Source: an uncultured Bacteroidales bacterium
GTDB taxonomy: Bacteria; Bacteroidota; Bacteroidia; Bacteroidales; UBA932
NCBI GenBank assembly: GCA_944326225.1
Contig: CALVDI010000001.1
Coordinates: forward strand, 105,691 to 169,690
DNA length: 64,000 nucleotides
Reading direction: 5' to 3'
In this document: positions 24,613 to 33,717 of the stretch, piece after piece
Numbering within the stretch: the first letter of the stretch is position 1
Layout: the number at the start of each line of letters is the position of its first letter
Notes under the pieces: model-generated
Told to the model about the DNA's origin: nothing
Database searches by the model: none
What the model saw: the letters and a program-made list of their open reading frames with translations, nothing else
Position numbers and translations under genes: made by a program

Positions 24613-26164
24613 TGGAAGCCGCTTCTTCCTGCTGTGCGGCGGGTTTCTTCTCCGGCCTCATCTGCGGGAAGAACAGCACGTCCTGGATGGAAGGCGAGTC
24701 GGTCATGAACATGGTCAGACGGTCGATGCCCATACCGAGACCGGATGTCGGGGGCATACCGTACTCGAGGGCGCGGACGAAGTCCATATCGATGTACATC
24801 GCCTCGTCGTCGCCCTTGTCCTTGAGCTTGAGCTGCTCCTTAAAACGATAAAGCTGGTCTATCGGGTCGTTGAGCTCGCTGTATGCGTTGGCCAGCTCCT
24901 TACCGTTGACGAAGAGCTCAAAACGCTCGGTCAGAGCCGGATCGCTGCGGTGACGCTTGGTCAGAGGCGAGGTCTCCCAGGGATAATCGGTAATAAACGT
25001 AGGCTGGATCAGATGCTTCTCGCAGTACTCGCCGAAGATGGCGTCTATGAGCTTGCCCACGCCCATGGTCTTGTCCACTTCCACATGCAGGTCGGCGCAT
25101 ACCTTGCGCAGAGCTTCCTCATCCATGCCGCGCACATCCACTCCGGCATATTCCTTGATGGCATCCAGCATGGGCAGACGGCGGTAGGGCTTCTTGAACT
25201 CTATCTCATTGCCCCACACATTGAACCTGGTCCTGCCGTTGACGGCAACAGCCACTTTCTCCAGCAGGTTCTCCACGAACTCCATCATCCAGATGTAATC
25301 CTTGTAGGCCACGTATATCTCCATGCAAGTGAACTCCGGGTTGTGAGACTTGTCCATTCCCTCGTTGCGGAAGTCTTTTGCGAACTCGTAGACACCGGCG
25401 AAGCCACCGACTATCAGCCTCTTGAGGTACAGCTCATTGGCGATACGCAGATACAGGGGAATATCCAAAGCATTGTGATGCGTGATGAAAGGACGGGCGT
25501 TGGCTCCTCCCGGTATGGGCTGGAGTATGGGGGTCTCCACCTCCATGTAGCCGAAGGAGTTGAAATACTCTCTCATGGTCTGCATGATGCGGGTCCTCTT
25601 GACGAACACATCCTTGACCTTGGGATTGACCACAAGGTCCACGTATCTCATACGGTAACGCTGCTCAGGATCCGAGAATGCGTCATAGACCTCACCCTCC
25701 TTCTCCTTCACTATAGGCAGCACCCTGAGCGACTTGGAGAGCACCGTAAGGCTCTTGGCGTGAATGGAGAGCTGACCGGTCTGGGTGATGAAGGCATAGC
25801 CCTTTATGCCGACGAAGTCACCTATATCCAGCAGCTTCTTGAAGACGGTATTGTACATCGTCTTGTCCTCGCCCGGACAGATCTCGTCGCGCTTGACATA
25901 GACCTGAATCCTGCCCTCGGAGTCCTGCAGCTCGATAAACGAGGCGGCTCCCATGATACGGCGGCTCATCATCCTGCCGGCTATTGAAATCTCCGCGAAC
26001 GGACATTTCTCCGGGTCGTATCTGTCCTTTATCTCCGTTGTTGTGACATTGACTTCATAAAGTGCTGCGGGATATGGCTCTATACCCAGTTCTCTCAGCT
26101 TGACGACCGCGTCGCGCCGGTTCTGCTCCTGCTCGTTCAGATCTATATTTTCCATTTTCATCAA
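24596..26164 (-). CDS. lysS: Lysyl-tRNA synthetase, class II
   Basis: 522 residues. The N-terminal OB-fold anticodon-binding domain (about 55-160) carries [16 protein letters not shown]-like sequence, recognisable as IAGRMMSRR. The class II core has motif 2 around [13 protein letters not shown] and motif 3 [14 protein letters not shown]-terminal Lys/Ala/Glu-rich tail of about 20 residues is present. It is the first gene of lysS-methylase-aroE. Met4 is an alternative start. The promoter-like TAAATTTG at 26191-26184 lies within the recJ/lysS divergent region. Confidence 0.96.
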   Translation of the reverse strand: MMKMENIDLNEQEQNRRDAVVKLRELGIEPYPAALYEVNVTTTEIKDRYDPEKCPFAEISIAGRMMSRRIMGAASFIELQDSEGRIQVYVKRDEICPGEDKTMYNTVFKKLLDIGDFVGIKGYAFITQTGQLSIHAKSLTVLSKSLRVLPIVKEKEGEVYDAFSDPEQRYRMRYVDLVVNPKVKDVFVKRTRIMQTMREYFNSFGYMEVETPILQPIPGGANARPFITHHNALDIPLYLRIANELYLKRLIVGGFAGVYEFAKDFRNEGMDKSHNPEFTCMEIYVAYKDYIWMMEFVENLLEKVAVAVNGRTRFNVWGNEIEFKKPYRRLPMLDAIKEYAGVDVRGMDEEALRKVCADLHVEVDKTMGVGKLIDAIFGEYCEKHLIQPTFITDYPWETSPLTKRHRSDPALTERFELFVNGKELANAYSELNDPIDQLYRFKEQLKLKDKGDDEAMYIDMDFVRALEYGMPPTSGLGMGIDRLTMFMTDSPSIQDVLFFPQMRPEKKPAAQQEEAASNDNEK

Positions 26165-26182
26165 GAATTAAACTTTGAATTG

Positions 26183-26231
26183 GCAAATTTAACTTTTTTA
26201 TTTTATATAGGAATATTTGTGTTAAATTTGC
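26183..26231. promoter_or_regulatory. Divergent lysS/recJ promoters within an inverted repeat
   Basis: GCAAATTTAAC (26183-26193) and GTTAAATTTGC (26221-26231) are perfect inverted copies. Each contains a TAAATTTG -7 box pointing outward: 26191-26184 toward lysS and 26223-26230 toward recJ. The recJ box ends only 5 bp before its ATG, so recJ mRNA would be almost leaderless. Confidence 0.5.
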
Positions 26232-26235
26232 AGTC

Positions 26236-27966
26236 ATGGCGATTGAAAAAAAATGGATAGTAAAAGAGCAGGGCAATCCCGCTGCGGTCAGGGCTCTTTC
26301 CGCAGAGCTGGGAATTGACCAAGTCCTTGCCAACTTACTTGTCCAGCGCAATATAACCACAGCGGAAAGAGCCCGGGAGTTCTTCAAGCCGGACCTGTCC
26401 AAGCTCCATGACCCGTTTCTGATGAAGGACATGGACAAAGCTGTGGAAAGACTCGAAAAAGCCATTTCCAATGAGGAGAAAGTGCTCATCTACGGAGACT
26501 ATGATGTGGACGGCACTACGGCGGTGGCTCTGATGTACACGTTTATACGCAATTTCAACCCCAATGTCGAATACTATATCCCCGACCGCTACGACGAAGG
26601 GTACGGCATATCCTATAAAGGCATCGACTGGGGACACGAGAACGGCTATACGCTGATTATCGCCCTGGACTGCGGGATAAAGGCCGTGGAGAAAGTCGCC
26701 TACGCAAAGGGACTCGGCATGGACATGATCATCTGCGACCATCATCTGCCCGACGAGGAACTGCCTCCCGCCGTAGCCATCCTGGACCCGAAAAGACGTG
26801 ACTGTTCCTATCCGTTCGACGATCTGTCCGGATGCGGAGTCGGCTTCAAGCTTATCCAGGCCTACGCCATGCGCAAATCCATACCCTTCGCCTGGGTGGA
26901 GTCCTTCCTGGACCTGGTGGCCGTCAGCATCGCCGCAGATCTGGTATCCATGACTGGAGAGAACCGCATCCTGGCATACTACGGCCTGGAGCGCCTTAAC
27001 CAGTCTCCTCGCAAGGGACTTCAGTCCATCATCCGGCTGTCAGGACTGGAGAATCACAAGATATCGGTGGACGACATCGTCTTTAAAATAGGCCCGCGCA
27101 TCAATGCCGCCGGCAGGATGGAGTCAGGCCGCACCGCCGTGCATCTGCTGGTGTCCCGCAACGACGAGGAAGCCCAGAGTATCGGCAAGATCATAGACCT
27201 TCACAACAAGGAGCGCAAGAGTGTGGACAAGCAGATTACGAAAGCCGCCATAGAGTCAGTGATGAACGACAGCAGTTTCCGTGAGCGCAAGTCCACAGTG
27301 GTCTTCGACCCCAAGTGGAACAAGGGCGTGGTGGCCATAGTCGCCTCCAGACTGGTAGAGGCTTTTTACCGCCCGACCATAGTGCTCACCGAGTCCAACG
27401 GGCTCATCACCGGTTCGGCGAGGAGCATCGCCGGATTTGACCTCTACGAGGCCATCAAGGAGTGTTCGGAATATCTGGAGAACTACGGAGGCCACATGTA
27501 CGCGGCCGGTCTTACTCTCAAGAAAGAGAATCTCATACCATTTGAGGACAAGTTCGAGAAAGTAGTCGCCGAGAAGATTACCGAGGATATCCTGACTCCT
27601 GTAGTACAGATAGACACGTACTTGGACTTCAAGCAGATAACCCCTAAGTTTTTCCGCATCCTGAAGCAGTTCCAGCCCTTCGGCCCAGGCAACCAGTCAC
27701 CCGTGTTCATCACGGAGAACGTCTACGACAACGGCAACGGACGGCTGGTCGGTTCCGGCAACGGCCACATGAAACTGGAGCTCATACAGGAGGACGAGCC
27801 TTACCGCTATATCTCTGCCATAGCGTTTAACAGGGCCGAGCATTTCGAGCACCTGCATGCCGGCAACCCGGTGGACATCTGCTATTCCATAGCCGAGAAC
27901 TACTACCGGGGCATCGCCAACATACAGCTCAGGGTCAAGGACATACACAAAAAAGAACTCTTTTAG
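26236..27966 (+). CDS. recJ: Single-strand DNA exonuclease RecJ
   Basis: 576 residues. RecJ degrades single-stranded DNA 5' to 3' in recombination and mismatch repair. The DHH-family motifs are intact: DYDVDG at 88-93, DCGI, and DHH at 168-170. A DHHA1 motif (GGHMYAAGLTL) and a C-terminal OB-like domain follow. No in-frame Met lies near the N-terminus other than the first, which supports the start despite the very short predicted leader. The next gene follows after 13 bp. Confidence 0.95.
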   Translation: MAIEKKWIVKEQGNPAAVRALSAELGIDQVLANLLVQRNITTAERAREFFKPDLSKLHDPFLMKDMDKAVERLEKAISNEEKVLIYGDYDVDGTTAVALMYTFIRNFNPNVEYYIPDRYDEGYGISYKGIDWGHENGYTLIIALDCGIKAVEKVAYAKGLGMDMIICDHHLPDEELPPAVAILDPKRRDCSYPFDDLSGCGVGFKLIQAYAMRKSIPFAWVESFLDLVAVSIAADLVSMTGENRILAYYGLERLNQSPRKGLQSIIRLSGLENHKISVDDIVFKIGPRINAAGRMESGRTAVHLLVSRNDEEAQSIGKIIDLHNKERKSVDKQITKAAIESVMNDSSFRERKSTVVFDPKWNKGVVAIVASRLVEAFYRPTIVLTESNGLITGSARSIAGFDLYEAIKECSEYLENYGGHMYAAGLTLKKENLIPFEDKFEKVVAEKITEDILTPVVQIDTYLDFKQITPKFFRILKQFQPFGPGNQSPVFITENVYDNGNGRLVGSGNGHMKLELIQEDEPYRYISAIAFNRAEHFEHLHAGNPVDICYSIAENYYRGIANIQLRVKDIHKKELF

Positions 27967-27979
27967 CATTTCCACGTAT

Positions 27980-29008
27980 ATGCTCAATTTCGAATGCGAC
28001 TACATGAAAGGAGCCTGCCCGGCGGTGCTCCAGAGACTGATTGAGACCAATATGGACGAGACCCTCGGTTACGGGGCCGACCCCTATTGCAGGTCCGCCA
28101 TAGAACGTATAAGAGCGGCCTGCGGATGCCCGGAAGCCAGAGTCTATTTCCTGACCGGAGGCACCCAGGTCAATGCTACTGCCATGTACGCTGTACTGAG
28201 ACACTGCCAGGGCGTGATATCGCCCGTCACCGGACACATCAACCATCACGAATCCGGTGCTGTCGAAGCCACCGGGCACAAGGTCATTGCCCTGCCCGGA
28301 CACGATGGAGGAAAACTGAAGGCGGAAGACGTGGAAAGATACCTGAAAGACTACTGGGCCGACGAGAACTACGCCCATATCGTGGAACCCGGCATGGTAT
28401 ACATCACCCACCCTACCGAACTCGGTGCGCTCTACACTATGGATGAGCTTAAGGCCCTGTCTTCCATATGCAGGAGCTACCGCATTCCGCTGTATCTGGA
28501 CGGAGCCAGACTTGCATATGCCCTCGCCTCAGACAAGACGGACATCACGCTTGAAGACATCGCCTCACTCTGCGACATATTCTATATCGGAGGCACAAAA
28601 TGCGGAGCCCTGTTCGGGGAAGCCCTCGTGATTCCGCGTCCGGAACTGACTGGCGAGCTGTTCTCCATCATCAAGCAGAGAGGAGCCATGCTGGCCAAGG
28701 GCCGGCTGCTGGGTCTACAGTTCGATACCCTGTTCACCGACGGGCTCTACGCCCGGAACGGTCTGAACGCCATCGAGACAGCCGACTTGCTCGCCAAAGG
28801 GATCAAGGACAAAGGCTACAGTTTCCTGATACCGCCTCAGACCAACCAGCTGTTTGTCATCATGGAGAACGACAGGATAGAGGAACTGCGCAGGGAGGTC
28901 TCCTTCTCCATGTGGGAGCATGTGGACGCTGACCGCAGCGCGATACGGCTGGTCACCGACTGGGCGACCTCAAAGACCGACATAGAAGCCCTGCTCGCTC
29001 TGCTCTGA
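27980..29008 (+). CDS. ltaE: Low-specificity threonine aldolase / beta-eliminating lyase
   Basis: 342 residues. A fold-type I PLP enzyme that probably cleaves L-threonine or L-allo-threonine to glycine and acetaldehyde. The PLP lysine is K207 in GGTKCGALFGE. The cofactor aspartate lies in YLDGARLAYAL, and the substrate region GHINHHESGA is present. It is cotranscribed with recJ by spacing only; no functional link is evident. It ends 1 bp before the convergent MFS gene. Confidence 0.85.
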   Translation: MLNFECDYMKGACPAVLQRLIETNMDETLGYGADPYCRSAIERIRAACGCPEARVYFLTGGTQVNATAMYAVLRHCQGVISPVTGHINHHESGAVEATGHKVIALPGHDGGKLKAEDVERYLKDYWADENYAHIVEPGMVYITHPTELGALYTMDELKALSSICRSYRIPLYLDGARLAYALASDKTDITLEDIASLCDIFYIGGTKCGALFGEALVIPRPELTGELFSIIKQRGAMLAKGRLLGLQFDTLFTDGLYARNGLNAIETADLLAKGIKDKGYSFLIPPQTNQLFVIMENDRIEELRREVSFSMWEHVDADRSAIRLVTDWATSKTDIEALLALL

Positions 29009-30382
29009 TCAGCGGCCGCCGGCCTTCTCGTCCAGGCCCAGCTCCGGGTGACGGTCGGAAGAGCGGCTGAGCAGCACGGCTGTCACGATAGCGCACACTG
29101 CCAGACCGATAAAGAAATATTCCGCCGCTATGGGCGAGGCCGCCCGGTCGATTATATGCCCCACGACTATGGGAACGGTAAACAGGCCGATGTTCTGTAC
29201 CCAGTAGACCAGTGAGAATGCCGTTCCAAGCTTGTTCTCTGCGATAATCTTCGGTATCGACGGCCACATAGCCGCCGGCACAAGCGAGTAACCCAGGCCA
29301 AGCACCCCTATGGCGATGAATCCGAAAGCCGGTACTCCGGGAGCAAAGGCCACTGTCAGATGCGAGAACAAAATCATGGCCGAGCCTAATATCATGATTT
29401 TCGTACCGCGCCCCACCCTGTCCACCACGGCTCCGAACAGCGGGGCGAAAACCAGTGTGAAGAAAGGTATCATGGCCACCATGACGGACGCCACGCCGCT
29501 GTCTATGCCGAAACGGGGCATGAGTATGGCTGTAGCGAACTTGCGGAACGAGACCACGCAGCAGTAGAAGAACACACAAAGCAGGGATATCAGCAGAAAA
29601 TGCCTGTTCGTGATAACCTTGAGCACATCCCGGAAACGGAACCGGTCCTCGGGTGAAGCCGTTCCGGCAGGTGCCGCCGAGATTCCACGACGGTCAGAGG
29701 CGTAGTCCATCGCCACGAACAAGGCCCACAGAATAAGGCCGGCGAGCAGCAGGGCCAGACCGACCACGGCCGGACGGGATGTCTCGGAGAAAGGTATGTA
29801 GCCGTCCAGAGCCACGATACGCGGCACTACAATGAGAGCCACCGCCGTGCCAAGACGGGCCAGGGCCAGCTGCAGGCCCATCGCGAAGGCTATCTCGCGG
29901 CCTTTGAACCATTTGGCTATCGCCCGGTTGACAGTCACACCGGCTATCTCGCTGCCCAGGCCGAACATCGCGCACCCCGCGTATGCCAACGACAGCGACG
30001 GCTTTGCGAACGTTCCTGAAAGCCAGGCACACAACCGGCTGCCGGCAAAACTCTCAGATATGGCATAGGTAATCAATGCCGCTCCCCCGACCATAAGCCC
30101 GACAAATATCGAGCCGGTCAGCCTCACTCCCCAGCGGTCCAGCAGCATACCGCAGACTATCAGTCCTCCGAAGATGCACAGCAGTGAATAGGCGCTGCGG
30201 TAGAAACCGTAGTCGGTCATAGACCAGCCGAGGGCCACCATCGACGGATCCTCGAACTCCTGATTGATGGTCGAGAAGATGTCGTCGAAGAAGTACGAGG
30301 CGAACATCGGCAGGGCCAGACACAAAAGGGCCACCCATCGGATGGCCCCAGTATCTTTAAGCGTCTTAAGCAGTCTGCTCAT
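29009..30382 (-). CDS. MFS transporter, second of a tandem pair
   Basis: 457 residues with about 12 membrane helices and a central cytoplasmic loop (around 210-240). Motif-A-like GMLLDRWGVRLTG lies after helix 2, and the corresponding position in the second half reads GAVVDRVGRGTK. The sequence is similar along its whole length to the upstream gene, including the start (IRWVALLCLALPMFASYFF versus the paralogue's ARWAALILIALMMFFAY). Substrate unknown. A duplicated pair with 11 bp between genes suggests related but distinct substrates. Confidence 0.88.
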   Translation of the reverse strand: MSRLLKTLKDTGAIRWVALLCLALPMFASYFFDDIFSTINQEFEDPSMVALGWSMTDYGFYRSAYSLLCIFGGLIVCGMLLDRWGVRLTGSIFVGLMVGGAALITYAISESFAGSRLCAWLSGTFAKPSLSLAYAGCAMFGLGSEIAGVTVNRAIAKWFKGREIAFAMGLQLALARLGTAVALIVVPRIVALDGYIPFSETSRPAVVGLALLLAGLILWALFVAMDYASDRRGISAAPAGTASPEDRFRFRDVLKVITNRHFLLISLLCVFFYCCVVSFRKFATAILMPRFGIDSGVASVMVAMIPFFTLVFAPLFGAVVDRVGRGTKIMILGSAMILFSHLTVAFAPGVPAFGFIAIGVLGLGYSLVPAAMWPSIPKIIAENKLGTAFSLVYWVQNIGLFTVPIVVGHIIDRAASPIAAEYFFIGLAVCAIVTAVLLSRSSDRHPELGLDEKAGGR

Positions 30383-30393
30383 ATCCGCGCAGT

Positions 30394-31770
30394 CTATTCT
30401 TCCTTCTTTACTACATTCGGCAGCTCCAGGCCGTATTTCTTCCGACGGTTCTCAGCCTTGAGCAGGAAGCTCAGGATAAATGCCAGAATGCCGAACGAAG
30501 AGAATATAATCATGGGAGCCTGATAGTCTCCGGTCGCCTGAAGCACCTTGCCGATGAGCAGGGGCACCAGGCAGAGACCGATGTTCTGCACCCAGAAGAT
30601 GAGGCAGTACGCGCTGCCGAGAATCTTCTCATCGATAATCTTGGGCACAGACGGCCACAAGGCGGCAGGCACAAGCGAGAAACTTACGCCCAGGATGGCA
30701 ATCAGAGTTACAGCAAGCCACTTGTGAGAATAGACAGGCAGGATGAAGGCAAATGACAGATGGCATACTATCATGATGATAGCACCCAGCATCAGCATGG
30801 TCGCACCCTTGCCCTTGCGGTCCAGGAAGATACCCAGCAGAGGAGTGAGACACATGGCCAGAATCGGGAAGAAACTGAAGAGCTGCGATGCCGTGGCGTT
30901 ATCGACTCCGAGGGTCTCCTCCAGATAATTGGGCGCATACCTCTGGAAGGGGAATATGGCCGAATAGTATAGCACGCAGAGCAGGGCTACCAGCCAGAAC
31001 ATCTTGCTGGAGAATATCTTGCCAAGATCGCGGATATGGAACTCGTCCTCCGGGGACTTCTCCTCAGTGGCCATGCCGGCTGCCACGAGCTGCTTGTCGA
31101 ACTTGGAATCCATCACCGAGAAGACTATGTAGTTGATGAGTCCTATCAGAAGCAGCACGGTGCAGAAACCGACGGGAGCCACCACAGACTGGTCGAACTT
31201 ATTGGAGATGATGGGAGCGAGCCACATCACCGCGAACACACCCAGACGGGCAATTGCCATCTCAAGGCCCATAGCAAGAGCCATCTCCTTGCCCTTGAAC
31301 CACTTGGCTATGGATTTGGACACTGTGGTGCCGGCCATCTCGCAGCCGCAGCCGAAGATCATGAAGCCGAGAGAGGCCATCTTTGCGCTGCCGGGCATGG
31401 CCGTCCACCAGCTGCCGAGCCACTCGTTGAAGCCGGTTGTCTGGAACCATTCACTCACACCGATAAACTTGATACTTGCACCGATTACCATCAGGGAGGC
31501 TGAGAGCACTCCGGTGAAGCGGATGCCCATCTTGTCCAGGATAATACCGGCCAGAATCAGGAAGCCGCACACATTGAGGATATACTCAGATGCCGCATAA
31601 GTTCCGAACGCACCGCTGTCCCAGCCTCTGGTCGACTCCACGAGTGACTTGAGAGGAGACATGACATCCACGAACATATATGCGAAAAACATCATCAGCG
31701 CGATGAGAATCAACGCGGCCCAACGTGCCACTACGCTGTCGTTGAGCATCTTTGCTACTTTTTCTTGCAT
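30394..31770 (-). CDS. MFS transporter, first of a tandem pair
   Basis: 458 residues from the ATG at 31770, with about 12 membrane helices. Motif A reads GIILDKMGIRFTG, and the second-half counterpart is GIFLDRKGKGATM. The ATG at 31797 would extend the protein by nine residues, but it lies at the predicted transcription start (box at 31809-31802). It would also make the protein longer than its paralogue. The downstream start aligns the two N-termini within one residue. Substrate unknown; organic anion or sugar-phosphate transport are only possibilities. Confidence 0.85.
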   Translation of the reverse strand: MQEKVAKMLNDSVVARWAALILIALMMFFAYMFVDVMSPLKSLVESTRGWDSGAFGTYAASEYILNVCGFLILAGIILDKMGIRFTGVLSASLMVIGASIKFIGVSEWFQTTGFNEWLGSWWTAMPGSAKMASLGFMIFGCGCEMAGTTVSKSIAKWFKGKEMALAMGLEMAIARLGVFAVMWLAPIISNKFDQSVVAPVGFCTVLLLIGLINYIVFSVMDSKFDKQLVAAGMATEEKSPEDEFHIRDLGKIFSSKMFWLVALLCVLYYSAIFPFQRYAPNYLEETLGVDNATASQLFSFFPILAMCLTPLLGIFLDRKGKGATMLMLGAIIMIVCHLSFAFILPVYSHKWLAVTLIAILGVSFSLVPAALWPSVPKIIDEKILGSAYCLIFWVQNIGLCLVPLLIGKVLQATGDYQAPMIIFSSFGILAFILSFLLKAENRRKKYGLELPNVVKKEE

Positions 31771-31801
31771 TTGATTTAAGGTATTAGGATTTAACAAATG
31801 C

Positions 31802-31833
31802 CAAAAGTACCGTTTTTTGGCTGAAATGGCAAA
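31802..31833 (-). promoter_or_regulatory. Promoter of the MFS pair
   Basis: TTTG (31833-31830), a 20-bp spacer and TACTTTTG (31809-31802) on the minus strand match the Bacteroidota consensus. The start site falls near 31797, giving a 27-nt leader to the ATG at 31770. Confidence 0.6.
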
Positions 31834-31878
31834 AAATAATGCTATCTTAGCACGTTGAAATTATAAATAATCCTAACT

Positions 31879-32409
31879 ATGTCATTGAATAAAGTCCTAC
31901 TTATAGGAAACGCGGGAAGAGACCCCGAGGTGAGGCATCTGGAAAGCGGTGTGGTCACGGCGACATTCTCATTGGCCACTACAGAAAAATTCAGAGACCG
32001 CACTTCCGGAGAGATGAAAGAACAGACCGAATGGCACAATATCGTGTGCTGGAGAAATTTAGCTGAAGTAGCGGAGAAATATGTCAGGAAGGGAACCCAG
32101 CTTTTCATCGAGGGCCGCATCCGCACCCGCTCATACAACGACAGTAACGGCAACACCAAATATGTGACCGAGATCGTGGCGGACAACATGCAGCTCCTCG
32201 GGCGCAAGTCCGACAACCCGGCCGCTCAGGGGCAGACCGGCGGATGGCAGGGACAGACCTCCCGCCCGTCCACTTACCAGCAGCAGCCTTATCAGCAGCC
32301 TTACCAACAACCTGCATACCAGGCCACGGCACAACCGGTCCAGCCTGCCCAGCCTATGCCTGCCGAAGACATGCCTGCAGACGAGATAGGAGACGACCTT
32401 CCGTTCTAA
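31879..32409 (+). CDS. ssb: Single-stranded DNA-binding protein
   Basis: 176 residues. The OB-fold at 1-110 begins SLNKVLLIGNAGRDPEVR. A Gln/Pro/Thr/Tyr-rich linker follows, and the acidic tip DDLPF recruits replication and repair partners. The length and tip are standard. The linker contains YQQQPYQQPYQQP repeats. purA follows after 10 bp. The upstream TATCTTAG is an imperfect promoter box. Confidence 0.95.
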   Translation: MSLNKVLLIGNAGRDPEVRHLESGVVTATFSLATTEKFRDRTSGEMKEQTEWHNIVCWRNLAEVAEKYVRKGTQLFIEGRIRTRSYNDSNGNTKYVTEIVADNMQLLGRKSDNPAAQGQTGGWQGQTSRPSTYQQQPYQQPYQQPAYQATAQPVQPAQPMPAEDMPADEIGDDLPF

Positions 32410-32419
32410 ATTTTATCAA

Positions 32420-33712
32420 ATGACAGATATGAGCAACAATAATAAAGCGAAAGTAGACGTAGTACTCGGCCTCCAGTGGGGAGACGAGGGAAAAGGCAAG
32501 ATCGTAGACGTGCTTGCCGAGAGGTACAACATCATTGCGCGTTTCCAGGGCGGTCCCAACGCCGGCCATTCCATACAGTACGGAGACAAGAGTTTCGTCC
32601 TGCATTCCGTACCCTCCGGCATATTCAGGGACGGTACGGACAACCTGATCGGCAACGGCGTGGTGCTTGATCCTATTATATTCAAGAAAGAATGCACTGA
32701 GCTGGAGAAGACCGGCGTTCCTGTAAGGGAGCGCATCCGCATATCCAAGAAAGCGCATCTTATCACCCCTACCCACCGCATCATCGATGCCGCCTCAGAG
32801 GCATCAAAGGGCAAGTCCAAGATCGGTTCCACCCTCAAGGGCATCGGTCCCGCATACATGGACAAGACAGGACGCAACGGCCTGAGAGTAGGAGACATCC
32901 TTGCCTCAGACTTCCAGACCAGGTTCGACAACCTCAAAAAGAAACACATAGCCTTCCTGAAACAGTTCGACTATGCATACGACCCCGACATGGACGTAAA
33001 GGAGTGGATGGATGCCGTCGACTATCTCAGAACATTTGACCTGGTGGACGGAGAATACTATATCAACGCCCGCCTCAACTCTGGCGAGAGCGTACTGGCC
33101 GAAGGAGCACAGGGCTCGATGCTCGACGTGGATTTCGGTTCATATCCTTTCGTAACCAGTTCCACCACCACGTGCTCCGGAGCCTGCCTCGGTCTCGGAG
33201 TCGCCCCCGCAACTATAGGCAACGTATACGGCATCTTCAAGGCCTACTGCACCCGCGTCGGCAGCGGCCCCTTCCCCACCGAGCTGTTCGACGAGACTGG
33301 TGAGGAACTGCGCAGGCAAGGCCATGAGTTCGGTGCCACGACAGGCCGCCCCCGCCGTACCGGCTGGCTGGATCTGGTAGCCCTCAAATACGCCGTCATG
33401 CTCAACGGTGTCACCGAGCTTATAATGATGAAAGCCGATGTGATGGATTCCTTCGACACCCTGAAGGTGGCCGTCGGATATGAGGTAAACGGCAAGCGTC
33501 AGGACAGCGTACCCTACGACACCTACGCGGAAGTCACACCTGTATATAAAGAATTCAAAGGCTGGAAACGCAGTCTGTCCAATATCCAGGACTACAATGA
33601 GCTTCCCGCTGAATTCAAAGAATATATATCATTTATCGAACACGAGACCGGAGTTCCTGTCACTGTCATCTCGCTCGGACCCGACCGTGCAGAGACTGTC
33701 TTCAGGAAATAA
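32420..33712 (+). CDS. purA: Adenylosuccinate synthetase
   Basis: 430 residues. It joins IMP and aspartate with GTP hydrolysis in AMP synthesis. The N-terminal loop QWGDEGKGKIVD contains the catalytic aspartate. The IMP/GTP regions STLKGIGPAY and the TTGRPRRTGWLD signature are present. The Met at residue 4 is also possible. dxs starts 5 bp after the stop. Confidence 0.96.
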   Translation: MTDMSNNNKAKVDVVLGLQWGDEGKGKIVDVLAERYNIIARFQGGPNAGHSIQYGDKSFVLHSVPSGIFRDGTDNLIGNGVVLDPIIFKKECTELEKTGVPVRERIRISKKAHLITPTHRIIDAASEASKGKSKIGSTLKGIGPAYMDKTGRNGLRVGDILASDFQTRFDNLKKKHIAFLKQFDYAYDPDMDVKEWMDAVDYLRTFDLVDGEYYINARLNSGESVLAEGAQGSMLDVDFGSYPFVTSSTTTCSGACLGLGVAPATIGNVYGIFKAYCTRVGSGPFPTELFDETGEELRRQGHEFGATTGRPRRTGWLDLVALKYAVMLNGVTELIMMKADVMDSFDTLKVAVGYEVNGKRQDSVPYDTYAEVTPVYKEFKGWKRSLSNIQDYNELPAEFKEYISFIEHETGVPVTVISLGPDRAETVFRK

Positions 33713-33717
33713 CCGGC

